Shown here piece after piece: positions 12,909-23,106 of a stretch of 64,000 bases of DNA (positions within the stretch are counted from its first letter, which is position 1; every line of letters starts with the position of its first letter). A program made the translations under genes and the position numbers. Source of the stretch: Leptodontidium sp. MPI-SDFR-AT-0119 (Eukaryota > Ascomycota > Leotiomycetes > Helotiales > Leptodontidiaceae); contig JAHLEZ010000008.1 of assembly GCA_020726505.1 (NCBI GenBank), positions 372,001-436,000 on the forward strand, written 5' to 3'. The notes under the pieces were generated by a model. It saw nothing but the letters and a program-made list of their open reading frames with translations, ran no database searches and was not told where the DNA came from.

Positions 12909-14095
12909 CTACTGGTCGCCCCTCACATGACTAGCATCGCCCATCATCTCCGGCATAAGTGGTCCCGAGTAAATCTGTTGGCTATTTCTCGGGGTACGGC
13001 TATTTTCCGACCAGTATGGCGAGGGCGGCGACGGCATGTTCCCTGGCGGCGGGCTGCGTTGTGGAGATTCCACTTTGTAACCTGGGGAGGGCACCACTGG
13101 CATATCGGTATATGGTTCGCCTCTGTAGTCTTGCATGGCGTATTGATCTTGCTGTGTACCCTGCATTTGCTGTGCGGTATTTCCCATCTCTCGGGGCTGT
13201 TTGCGGTGGCGCCTGAGGATCAGGAAGACAAGGATTCCGATGAGCGCAATGGCTGCAATGGCGCCGATTACAATTCCAGCAATAGCACCTCCACCTAATC
13301 CATTGTTTGTAGATGGCGAGACTGGAGATGTTGTTGAGGTTGTAGTGGAAGAGGAGGCTGGAGAACTCGTGGTGGAGGATGGAGTGGGGAGAGACAGCGA
13401 GCCCCCGTCACTAGTCGTGACACTGAGCAGAACAGAGACCTTGTAGCCTGTCGCGACAGCACATCCATAGCCGGTTGATCCCCCGCTATATCCATAGGTG
13501 GCACAGTATGGCAAAGGGGACGCACTATGCCAATGTTAATTAAATTTGACATGGCCACAAGGAGATGGCAGGCGTTGACTTACCAGACTAGATTTGCGAC
13601 ATTTTGTTGACAAGCAGCATCACATATCGACCCCAATATATCGTAACAGGTCGTCACAATCCCAGCGCAACTAGATATTTCACAGCATCCAACGAAGGAT
13701 TGTTGCGTAGCGCAATAGAAGCTGGCGCCGCAGCTCACGGCAGATGCTATTGACACACAATTGGGTTAGCATCCATTAATTGCATATTCGCTGAAGGACT
13801 TCCGAAGAATAGCAAAGAGAACAGAGTTGTGATGATGGCGGAGCACAGATCGTGAGAGAGGCTGCAAACCTCCATTTCCATTTATCCAGCCGCAGATTGG
13901 GTTCTGTTCTCCTACTTGTCTCGCCTTTGCTTGGTTACGGAGAGCACCCCCTGTGATGGTTGGTAGACTCTCGAATCTAAGGACTGGAGTCTGTTGGTCG
14001 GCCTGAGTTGGAGCCGGTGCGAAAGATACAGCATCTGTGAGGTGGGCGGCGAGTGTAAAGAAGAGAAACGTCCATGTGGATCTTAAATGTAACAT
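12909..14095 (-). CDS. Secretory-pathway single-pass membrane protein with Cys-rich ectodomain, 334 aa
   Basis: Model: exon 1 14095-13870, intron 13869-13747 (GTTTGC donor, GCTAAC branch), exon 2 13746-13584, intron 13583-13525 (GTAAGT), exon 3 13524-12909; 1005 nt in frame. An N-terminal signal peptide (residues ~1-22, WTFLFFTLAAHLTDA) precedes a Cys-rich ectodomain with CGWINGNG, SAVSCGASFYCA, GCCEISSCAG and YCATYGYSGG. These follow the pattern of a widespread fungal family of Cys-rich ectodomain plus Ser/Thr stalk plus membrane segment. A Ser/Thr/Pro stalk follows, then one hydrophobic segment (AIAGIVIGAIAAIALIGILV) with a basic stop-transfer (RRHRK). The cytosolic tail of ~100 residues is Pro/Gln-rich. 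It probably sits in the plasma membrane facing the cell wall; sensor or adhesion roles are inference. It is divergently transcribed from the fasciclin gene at 14559. Confidence 0.75.
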
Positions 14096-14558
14096 TATGA
14101 GAGGTGGGAAGAACGACGCATCAAACTTGGATATCTTCGGCGGCAGAGTTATTTCTTGGATGGGATATTGCACAACTAAGGAAGCAAAGCAATGCGACAG
14201 TTTGAAAATGCTGCCTGAGATGTCTGACGTGGACTGGCTGGGGACGCCAACTAGCAGCCATATTTACGGACTCTCTGAGGCTGTGTACGGGAGAAATCCG
14301 ATGCCATACATAAGGGCTGATTGCCCCGACCAAACACAGCACATCCCGAATTCCACCCACCAATAGCACACCACCGGTCCCCGTAAGGCTGCATATGGAG
14401 ACCTACAAGTGGTCCATGAGCTTTTCAATCATGCATCCGCTTTTAGAAGCATATCTTGGCCATTCTGTGTGCACCTCCAACTTAAGTATTTTGTTCGTGC
14501 CATGATCTGTTTGCAATCAAGCTTCCTTCAACTGAGTTAAGCTCCAAAAAGGTTCAAA
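14096..14558. promoter_or_regulatory. Shared upstream region of membrane-protein and fasciclin genes
   Basis: Lies between divergent starts at 14095 (minus) and 14559 (plus). Both products look cell-surface located, so co-regulation is possible. No specific binding site is recognised. Confidence 0.35.
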
Positions 14559-15958
14559 ATGCTGCTTCTCTGTGAATTTCATGTAATCCTCTGCATTTTC
14601 AGCTTGCCCACCATCGTCCAGGCTCAATCATTCCTCTCTGCTATCTCGGCATATCCCCAGCTTTCCAATTTCACCAGCCTCCTTTCAACAGATCCGGCTC
14701 TGGCCTCCAGTTTATTTTCCTACTCAGCTTCTGCGCCGCAGACTGTCCTGGTTCCAGATAACAATGCTTTTCTGAGCTTCTCGCAGGCTACCGGACAAAC
14801 ATTTCCCAGCATTTCGCAGGCCAACTTGCAGCCTGTGCTCCAATACCATATGCTCAGTGGCCTCTTCACCCAGGAAAGCTTTGGTGATCCAGATGGCCTT
14901 ACAGTGCCGACTGGGCTCAGAGGTCCAACTTACAACAATCGGTCTGCCGGCGCCGCATTGTCTTCCTTGGGAGCAACAACTGCAAATCAAGACGGCCAAG
15001 TAGTGTTCATAGCTCCGAATGCTTCAACATCCCCAGATTTATATGTACAATCCGGTCGTGGCCGCCGAGTCAATTTGACAGCGATCGACCAAGTCTGGGA
15101 GGGAGGCAGGTTCCACACAGTCGACGGGTTTGTGACTATCCCCTCCAGAGGGCACCTCCCTAGCATTTAGGCTAACGAAACGAAGGTTCCTCACCCTGCC
15201 GGACACATGCACGAAAACGATTCGCGCGTGGCGTCTCTTTTCTCTAGATGCTGCTCTCAACCGCACTGGACTTTCTTCAATCCTTGATCACACCAACAAT
15301 GTCACCTGTCTCGGTCCATCGGATCAAGCTTTCCTCGATGCTGGCAGCCCGGACATCAAAGCAAACGTGTCGGCTCTCACCAATGCCCTAATGTTCCACA
15401 CCATTCCTCAACCACTTTATACGAATTTCTTGACAGATGGACAGACTTTCAAAACTCTCAGCAACGCGACAGTTCGGGTAACTCGTAAGGATGGCGACAT
15501 CTACTTCAACGATGCAAAGTTGACACGATCTAATGTCATGTATGTTGTAGAGAAGGCTGCACCATCCTCCCAAACTGGAGGGAGAGTAACTGACCATGAC
15601 TGTAGCACAAACAATGGGCTGATGCATGTACTCGATCGGGTGGGTCGTTCTCCGTCTCGAATGTTCTTTTGGTTGGTCGAATGCTAAATCAAAGAAATGT
15701 CAGGTCATGTCACCTCTACGAGATGAGGCTTCCCAACCATCCACTTCGGCGGGTCTCAGCACGACATCGGCAACCTCCACGGGGCCTTCCACGGCAACAA
15801 GGACCACCGGAGTGGGTTCCAGTGGGAGTGCGACAGCGACAGCGACAGCGACTGGTACAACAAGTGCAGCTTCCTCCTTGGCAGTTCAGCCCCAGGCTTG
15901 GAGGTTTCTTGGAGCCTTGGTAGTGGTGTACAGCTACGTGTTAATGATTGCGGCATAG
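14559..15958 (+). CDS. Secreted fasciclin (FAS1) domain protein with GPI-like tail, 425 aa
   Basis: Model: exons 14559-15127, 15186-15639 and 15704-15958. Intron 1 is GTTTGT...GAAG with a GCTAAC branch; intron 2 is GTGGGT...TCAG. Total 1278 nt in frame. A signal peptide (~1-22, ending VQA) precedes two FAS1 domains at about 23-195 and 200-340. FAS1 hallmarks seen are TVLVPDNNAFLSF, LQYHML and FHTVDGF in the first, and TCLGPSDQAFLDA, FHTIPQPLY and NGLMHVLDRV in the second. A Ser/Thr/Ala-rich stretch (~355-400) leads to a hydrophobic C-terminus, as in GPI-anchored wall proteins. Several N-x-S/T sites occur. FAS1 proteins act in adhesion and cell-surface interactions. Reading through intron 1 also gives FVTIP before a stop, mimicking the true FLTLP of exon 2, so an automatic call may wrongly end the gene at 15170. 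Confidence 0.85.
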
Positions 15959-16519
15959 AAGCGGGGTAGTTCGTGGCTTGCAGGCGGGAATTACATGCAT
16001 CTAATCAAGTCGCCTGAATCAAAACGCATGCTTGATTGGTTAGAATTCGCACCAGTCTTTATGAGGAAACAAAAAGAAAAGAGAGCGGTTCACGTTTCCC
16101 GTGCTCGTCCATGCGATTACTCTGGGATAACTTTTGAGGTTATGCACGTGGGATCTTGGATCTGAGAAACGACTTTTCGCTTGTTTTATTTATATCCCCT
16201 TACAGTACGGAAGGGGGTGGAAAGTGGGTCTCGTCCCCCTTGTCAACAGCAGGGCTATTCTTCCAATCAATTGTCTGAATTTCCAGAAATTTCTCCACGA
16301 ATTTCTAAGGCAGTGGACGAGACCCACTTTCCACCCCCTTCCGTACCCAGGACCGTCTGTGCGCAGGCGCAGACCAACATGAGGTAATCGGCACTGACGC
16401 TATCTGTTGCTATTAACGCCACATGTGCCACAACATTCAGGCCCGCACTGGAAACTATAATCCTTTCTGTCTTTATCAATACTTCAAGGCCTCTCTCATA
16501 TCCTTATTGCGTCTTAGCT
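15959..16519. other. Intergenic with a long perfect inverted repeat
   Basis: No gene. The main feature is the inverted repeat at 16206-16345, listed separately. Confidence 0.5.
16206..16345. repeat. Perfect 31-bp inverted repeat with 78-bp spacer
   Basis: Arms at 16206-16236 and 16315-16345 are exact reverse complements by direct reading. The spacer is AT-richer. The structure could be the remains of a small MITE-like element with terminal inverted repeats, or a transcribed hairpin. No target-site duplication was identified with confidence. Confidence 0.75.
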
Positions 16520-17687
16520 ATGGGAGAGAAGCTAAGCAAAGTAGCTTCAGTGGCCCGAACACCTCACTCAACAAAATCTAAATTCCAAATCAACGTCACT
16601 TGCCATAACCTCGATCCAGCCTCGCCCGTAAGAAGAGACGAATATTACTGGCAATACGACAAGGTGCTTGACCCAGAGGGACGTACATTGGAACACCTTC
16701 GGACCTCCGCCCAGTCCGGATGTCGCTTCTGCGACCTGCTTAGTCGAGCTCACGCTGCCTACTACGGGTATCTTCAGCGAGCCAAACTCACCATCTGACT
16801 TGAGCCAGAGCGGCCAGTGACGCTGTGGTTCACGGAGGGGATGTGCAGAGATTGTTTCGTTGATATATACGTTCCGAGCAGCGAGGCAACGGTGTCGCGG
16901 GGTGTCATCGCGACAGCAAGGGATCTCCCAAGCCAATCAGACTCGGAGGTCTCGTTTGGCTTCCTCATCAATTGCATAAAGCGGTACCTAGAGATGCATC
17001 AAGCCTGTCGACGGACGTCTCACTTCCCTCCCATACGCCTCCTTCACGTTGGTTCGGCAGGGGATCCCATCAGGTTGGTTGAGGGTGATTATGGGAGCTC
17101 TAGCTCTAAATCCGTATGCACCGCTCAGCTACTGCTAGGGCGGGGGCTCGTTCGTGACTTTGATACGCGCAAACATAGCAGAGCACCGGCGGAGAATCAA
17201 TTGGGACGCCTTTCCCAGGGCATTCCAGGATGCAATTATGGTTTGTCGCAGGTTGGGCGTGGAGCACCTCTGGGTAGACTGCTTATGCATCATACAAGAT
17301 GACGAAAGAGATTGGGAGTTGGACTCGAGTAAGATAGCAGCCGTGTACGAGAATGCTACTTTTGTGATCACTCCAGAATCCTTAGAGAATCCAGAGCAGT
17401 CACTCTTCTCGAGACCGCAGGATCCGTCTCTAGACCCAGGTATTCTTCAAACCAGAGGCAATGATACGCCCATCAAAGCACGACAAAGAATATTGACGGG
17501 AATCTACAGGAAGGTCGAAGTCATTGACGAGCCCCTAGGGACTCGTGCATGGGCACTCCAGGAGAAGATATTCGACACCCGGTACATCTGGTACACTGAC
17601 GCAGAGGTTCAACGGGAGTGCAAAGAACTCATCGCGTGCGAATGTAGCGCCTTCGGTCGTGACTTAAGAAAAATAAGGCTTAATTAA
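16520..17687 (+). pseudogene. HET-domain gene, broken
   Basis: An ATG at 16520 opens a frame with the Cys-rich leader typical of HET proteins (CRFCDLL), broken by TGA at 16796-16798. It continues in frame (PVTLWFTEGMCRDCFVDI, FPPIRLLHVGS), then shifts frame near 17112. In the new frame the HET core follows: YAPLSYC-TAG-GGG (17136-17138, where Trp is expected), FVTLIRANIAEHR, FPRAFQDAIMVCRRLG, HLWVDCLCIIQDDERDW, AAVYENATFVI and GTRAWALQEKI. The TAG at a Trp codon fits TGG-to-TAG, a G-to-A change. The frame ends at 17687, where unrelated AT-rich DNA begins, so the usual C-terminus is missing. HET proteins trigger cell death on fusion of incompatible strains; this copy cannot make one. Confidence 0.85.
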
Positions 17688-18117
17688 AGAGGATCGAAAG
17701 CCAATTACCCGCCTTAAGTAATAAGCCTTTATAGGATAGGTCGAGTTATATTAAATTACCCGTGGGTTTACCCAAGACTACTTAGGTAAACCCAATACCC
17801 GACCCGTTGTCGCGCCCTATTAACGGAGTTCGTCGACGATATTCCCCATATGCTATCCTCTCACACACATGAGGACCCGAGGAGATCACCTTCGGGGACA
17901 TAACGAATGGGAATGGAACGAGATGCCGATCTTGCAGCCAAGTCAGATCCGAGCCTGTTACCAGAGAAAGCCGAGATACTGCTTAGCCTGACGTATGTGT
18001 GCTGCATATGGCCCAAATAAGGCGGAAGCTTCAATTCTGATTAATGACAATATAGAAGGATACAATCTGTGCGACTGTTTTGGCAATCGCAGCCATCATA
18101 GATTCTGCACATAAATC
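17688..18117. other. AT-rich stretch between HET pseudogene and subtilase
   Basis: The first ~140 nt are AT-rich with a short inverted pair around GGGTTTACCC (about 17764-17794) and look inserted into the HET gene. The rest is non-coding or decayed. No gene is called. Confidence 0.4.
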
Positions 18118-20921
18118 TCAGACCCCATGGCCTATATCATGCTCAGCAGTATCAAGCTTCCAAAGTCCTATCATACCATTAGCCTGCATCGCCGGTGCTA
18201 CCATTGTGTCACCGCTCATTTCCAACAGACCAATTCCCCAAGGGCTCTCAATGAGAACGCTCGACCTGTCAGTCCTCGTGAACTTAGCAGCGCTCCCAAG
18301 CCAATCATTGGCAGTATTGAGAAGCCATCCTCCTGGCATAAAACGCGTGCCATTCGGTTTCATCATAGGAGCAGTCATGGTAATACCAGCAAGCTTCAAG
18401 ACTCCAACACCCCGAGGACTCGCGACTAGGATTTCGTCTTTGTTATCGCCGTCGAAGTCTCGGGATATTGCGAAATCGTCATCAGCAGTATTCAATACCC
18501 AACCACCGAACTTAGTTCCGTTGGGCTGGAACATCGGGTTTGTGAAGGTGCCGTTGTTAAATTTGAGAACGCCAATTCCCCAAGGACTAGTGAGCAGGAT
18601 CTCAGCTTTTCTGTCTCCGTCAAAGTCTCCAACAGGACCGAAGCGATTGTCTGCAGTGTTCAAGAGCCATCCTCCAATGCGGGTCCCGTTCGGGACCATT
18701 GTGAGAACTCTGAGGGTTGAGCCATCGAGAGTCAGGATCCCAATACCCCATGGGCTTGTCACCAGTATATCGGCTTTGCCATCTCCACTGAAATCGCCGA
18801 CCTGGCTGAAGTCATTGTCGGCAGTGTTGAGTAGCCATGAGCCGCTGAATCGGGTCCCATTAGGAGCCATCATCAGCGGAATGAGGGTAGAGCCATTTCT
18901 CTTCAAGATGCCGATGCCCCAAGGACTGGTTACCAGGATCTCAGCGATACCATCTCCATCAAAGTCAGCAGCTGGTCCAAATGAATTATCTACCGTGTTG
19001 AGAAGCCAGCCGCCAAAGCGGGTACCATTAGGCTTCATCAATAGAGGTGTCATGACAATGCCTACTTGCTTGAGGATGCCGATACCCCAAGGGCTGACAA
19101 CAAATGATTCAGCGTGATGGTCTCCATCGAAGTCAGCCACTGGGCCAAAGATATTGTCAGCCGTGTTCAGAAGCCATTGGCCGCCCAAGCGGTCACCGTT
19201 GTTGTGAACAACTGTTGCCTGGAAGCTATTCGCGTTTTGCTTCAGGAGAGCGATACCCTGGGGGCTCGAAACGAGAATCTCTGCCTTTCCGTCGCCGTCA
19301 AAGTCAGCGCTCCTACACTGGAATTTTGCAGCCGCTGGAATGAGGGTACGGAGGTTCGGTCGCTTTCCAATCCTTTGTGTCAGCGGTGCGCTTGTGTCGG
19401 CTTGTTGTGGACTGCCGATTTTGCGAAGCAGCTTCCGTGCTTCATGAGACGTAAGCTGTCGACGTCCACGGGCTTTGAGAATTCCTTGGATGCTGATCAA
19501 AGCCCCGGTGACGACAGGACTGGCACTAGAGGTCCCATTGAATGTGTCGGTATAGAACAAGTCTGGATTAGTTCCACCTTGCAAGTCACCAGCCCATCCT
19601 GAGGTAGTTACCTCCTCTCCCCACCCTTGCACATCGATCCGTGATCCCCAACATGAGAAGCTGAGTCTTGATCTGTCAGCCCCATGGTCTCTACCATGAG
19701 TACCTGATGGAGGTGCTCCAGCTCCAACGATAACAGCACCTGATGATGGGTTCGCCGGATTGAAAGGATTCTTCCACTGCGGAGGGAACCCCGTGAGTGG
19801 CTTGTCATATATTGAGTCGTCGAGGTCCTCCCATCCATTGCCTCCAGCCTCGACCACAACGATTCCCTTGGCCACTGCTTCCTGAATAGCGACGAAGGTA
19901 TCATACCACCATTCGATTGGAATGTAGCCCTGTTGTCCGCTACCTTTTGCATTTGGCCCTGGAAGGTGCTGCTCAAGCAGAATTACATCGCCTGCTGTGA
20001 GCTTTTCTGTGGCTTTCTTGATCGTAGTGGCCGCCCAGGTAGGATTGAAAGAGGAACCACTGATGACAGCGTCAGGCGTAATGCCTTGAATTCCAACGGC
20101 GTTCATATCACCGCTAATGATTCCGATTACTGCAGTTCCGTGTGGTTCAGAAGTCGTCAGACTAGAACCATAGATGATCCCACCCTGGTTGACTACTAAA
20201 TCTTCGTGGCTGAATCTCCAACCGCGCTCGCAGTCAATCACGCGAATACCGGCGCCTTGGCCTCCAGGAAACAAACTAGCGTATTTGGCGTCGATCCCGC
20301 CTGGGGAAGCGTTGAGGTATAGCTGGCGGTCTAGGTAGTTTGGCGTAGCAGGGACCGGATCTGCAGCGTTAGTGGTGCGGATGCTCCAAATCGGCTCCAC
20401 GCCTACAGGCCTCAGATATGCTGCTGCGACCTGAGTGTTGGCAAGGAGGTTCTTCTGCAGTGCTTCAATCTGGTCATCCGGGACCTGAACTCCATAGAAG
20501 GTCGACAGATCTGGCAGCTTGGACAGTGGATGCGCCTGTAGAATGGTCAGTAGGAGGATTTTGAAGACTCTGATTTCCCTACATTTCGCACAGTATCTTG
20601 TAAGCTGGGATCTTCACTACCTTGTAAAGCAACTGCGTTCGCAATCTTCAGAGTTTGCTGCTGTTGAGCTTTCACTCGATCTTCGCTCGGACCGAAGAGG
20701 GGGATCAGGGTGGCTCCGTGGTTATTGAGGATGTCGCGAAGGTCAGAGACATTCGCACTTGCATCAGTAGAAGTTATGCCATGAGGGCTGGTTCGAACCC
20801 CAGCTTCAGACTTCAGGATGACAACGAGCTGAGGTGGAGACCTCGGTGGATCAAAGATCTTTCCGTCCTGTTTACCGGAAATTGTGATGATGTTCTTCTC
20901 AAGTATCAAGATATGATCCAA
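18118..20921 (-). CDS. Subtilisin-like (S8) protease fused to seven FG-GAP/VCBS-type propeller repeats
   Basis: Model: exon 1 about 20921-20583 (true start unresolved), intron 20582-20536 (GTAGGG...CTACAG, 47 nt), exon 2 20535-18118. The catalytic triad is clear: Asp in VIDCERGW, His in EPHGTAVIG, oxyanion Asn in AGGNGW, Ser in GTSSASP. The prodomain-like N-terminus (~160 aa) starts DHILILEKN. After the protease come seven ~54-residue repeats with DFDGDGKAEILV and SPWGIGIL signatures. Repeats 1-6 keep most of the Ca-binding D-x-D/S-G-D loop; repeat 7 has lost it. Seven blades suggest a closed beta-propeller that binds a ligand. Length is about 918 aa. The layout is more usual in bacteria, so horizontal transfer is possible. 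No ATG exists in exon 1: its frame begins at a TTG, so a short upstream exon is probably missing. No signal peptide is visible. Confidence 0.8.
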
Positions 20922-21689
20922 GTGCAGGTATGTTTTGGAAATGAAGGGGAAGGTAGGTTTGGAAGCCGTTCTCCCTCCAATATATGCATTTCAGCAGTAT
21001 TCTCATGCTAAGCTCAGCCTTAGTCTGGGCAATTGCCTTTCAACAGCCACCAGCTGAGGTGGACAGAATCGTGGCCATACAGGTTAACTCATATGTGCCC
21101 TGCCTCAGCCAGCTGTTTGGCATCGTCTCGTTCTTGAGATCAATTGGTCCTCTTTCTCGTATTTTTCAGGCAGCTGGAGTGTAGTATGACAAGAAGAGTT
21201 CAAAAGGCTTGCATTGAATAGAAGGAATGCCACTGTCTCTCAAGGAGACTGGGCTGCTGACAAACTCACCGGGTGTGGAAGGGGTTGGCGTCAGTGTATT
21301 GTATTGAAACGCGACCACTTGGATGCACAAGAGAAGCAGATCGTGTCTGGATCATACGATAATCGTCGGCAAAGCCTCCCCCACACCACCATCGTGGTAG
21401 TCGGTGGAAGATATTGGCCGTTTAGACGATATTAGTCCCCCCCCGTGTATTTATCAGAACGTCCGGGCAAAACACGGGCAATTTTAACACTTAGGGTGAC
21501 TAGGTGTCCTTATATACATGACAATAGCATGGTTGCCTACGAATGCCTACCAGGCAGTCATACGTGATCTGGGATCCAACATTTTTCCGGCACGCAGAGA
21601 TGGAAGTTACTTAATTCTAATGATTTTGCTCGAAAATTCCCTATTCCAACAACCACTTCGTCCTCATATTCATAGTGTGGTTCCTAAAC
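20922..21689. other. Intergenic; possible tiny secreted peptide on plus strand
   Basis: A plus-strand ATG at 20984 opens a frame with a signal-peptide-like start (MHFSSILMLSSALVWAIAF). A possible GTTAAC...TTTCAG intron would end it as a ~37-residue product near 21184. It overlaps the likely 5' region of the subtilase on the other strand. Evidence is weak. The rest shows no gene. Confidence 0.25.
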
Positions 21690-22400
21690 CCCGCGGGTAG
21701 GTTTTGGAGGAGCGCACGCAGATCCACCCAATCGATCACTACGTCCCGATAGTGAACCTTCATCTCCTGCACGACCCACAGCATGTCGAAATACGCGTTC
21801 TCGATCAACTCCGCGACTAGAATTGCCTCCTTATCTGGCCTCTCCAGCTACTTGGACAAATCCGCGGGACGATTGTAAATCTCATCCGTTGCCGCGTTTG
21901 GTTCAAGCCATATGAGCACCTCAGAAGCCTTTGCGTATACATCCCCCATACGCTGGGCCTGATAATTTCTCTCCGCAAGATCGTCTTGATTAATGCAGAG
22001 CTGATCTATCCATATCCATTGATGAAGGGGTGTCTTGCCGAAGGTCCTGAGGAACTCTCACAAAGTCTTGCGGACCTCGAGACCGCGACCTTTGCTGTTG
22101 GTCGTGTCGGTGATTGGAAAATGGTACATAGGTGTTTCGGCATCCCAGGTGTTGGACAGTGCTTGGTAGGATGGTGCGCTACTGTGTGTGAAGTTCCCGA
22201 GTCGTCCCTCCGATTACCGAGCTCATTGACATGCTCGACGAAGAAGAGACGGATTTGCTGAGTGTCGCTTCTGAGTGGCAGGTATTTATAGACACCCTCG
22301 TTCGCGATTGTTTTCTTCTGCTTTGCGGCTTTGGAACCTCTCGAGTCCTCCCCGGAATCGATGTCTTTAGTTTCTTTAAGGTCAGGAGTTCACATATCTT
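21690..22400 (-). pseudogene. Second HET-domain gene, fragment with stops
   Basis: The minus strand reads YKYLPLRSDTQQIRLFFVE near 22285, then shifts frame into YQALSNTWDAETPMYHFPI, KTL-TGA-EFLRTFG (stop 22058-22060), WIWIDQLCINQDDLAERN, RMGDVYAKASEVLIWLEP, LSK-TAG-LERPD (stop 21848-21850) and FDMLWVVQEMKV. Order and spacing match the HET domain core. The Asp/Cys/Asn of IDQLCINQ are intact. The frame fades beyond about 21690. It stands between the subtilase and the intact HET gene, on the opposite strand from the latter. Confidence 0.85.
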
Positions 22401-23106
22401 CCTCGTTGAGCTCTAAGCCTATGGGATATCCAAAGTAGGTTCATGTTTCTGGAGATTGGGCTAGATATAATTGAAAAGCTGATAGAGGGGGAGAATACAA
22501 CATAGCAATTGTAAATTCAAAAGAAGCAGATGCTATTATTGGGAGGTGATAGCTGCCCCGCAGCCAAGGATACAGTATGATCGAAGACAATGATTAATTG
22601 GCCGCTACTAGAATCCTTCTGAACCCACCCCATTCAGCACCAATCCATCCTCTACACGATGTTGTTCACCGTGAGTGATTGCAGATGCTTTTCATTGCAT
22701 CAGTATGTGCAGGTATGTACAATACATCAATGATGACTCATGTTTCCGCCATCCGCGAAATATCGCTGGGCTGGCTAGGATTACTTAGATCCATAACTTT
22801 AACTTGACCGCAAGTACGCTTGATTCTAGACACCGACCGATTTGAACGGCAGGAGTGCAATTGAAATGCTAACAGATTTCCAACGTGCAGCCCTGTAAAG
22901 AGTTGAAGGAGAATTTGGATGGACTCGTGACTCCCCTCATCTGCGCGTTATTCCGACGGCTTGCAGGGCAGCTGTTTCATCACAACTGGAACTCCGAAGC
23001 CTGACTTCCAACATCTGTTCGATGATGGCCTTTTAGATAGAGTCGGCCTCCTCAACACCACCACACCACACCACCACCTCGCTGATTGAGCCAAAACCTC
23101 GAGAAC
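22401..23106. promoter_or_regulatory. Region between divergent HET pseudogene and HET gene
   Basis: No coding frame supported. A CCACACCA-type repeat lies just upstream of the ATG at 23107, at about 23055-23078. Presumed promoter of the intact HET gene. Confidence 0.3.

Noticed and set aside
20780..20820. tRNA T-loop-like GGTTCGAACCCC
   Set aside because: Falls inside the subtilase exon and has no matching acceptor or anticodon stems nearby.
20984..21184. Small secreted or pheromone-like peptide
   Set aside because: Only a signal-like start; no repeated processing sites, CAAX end or conserved second exon. Kept only as a note.
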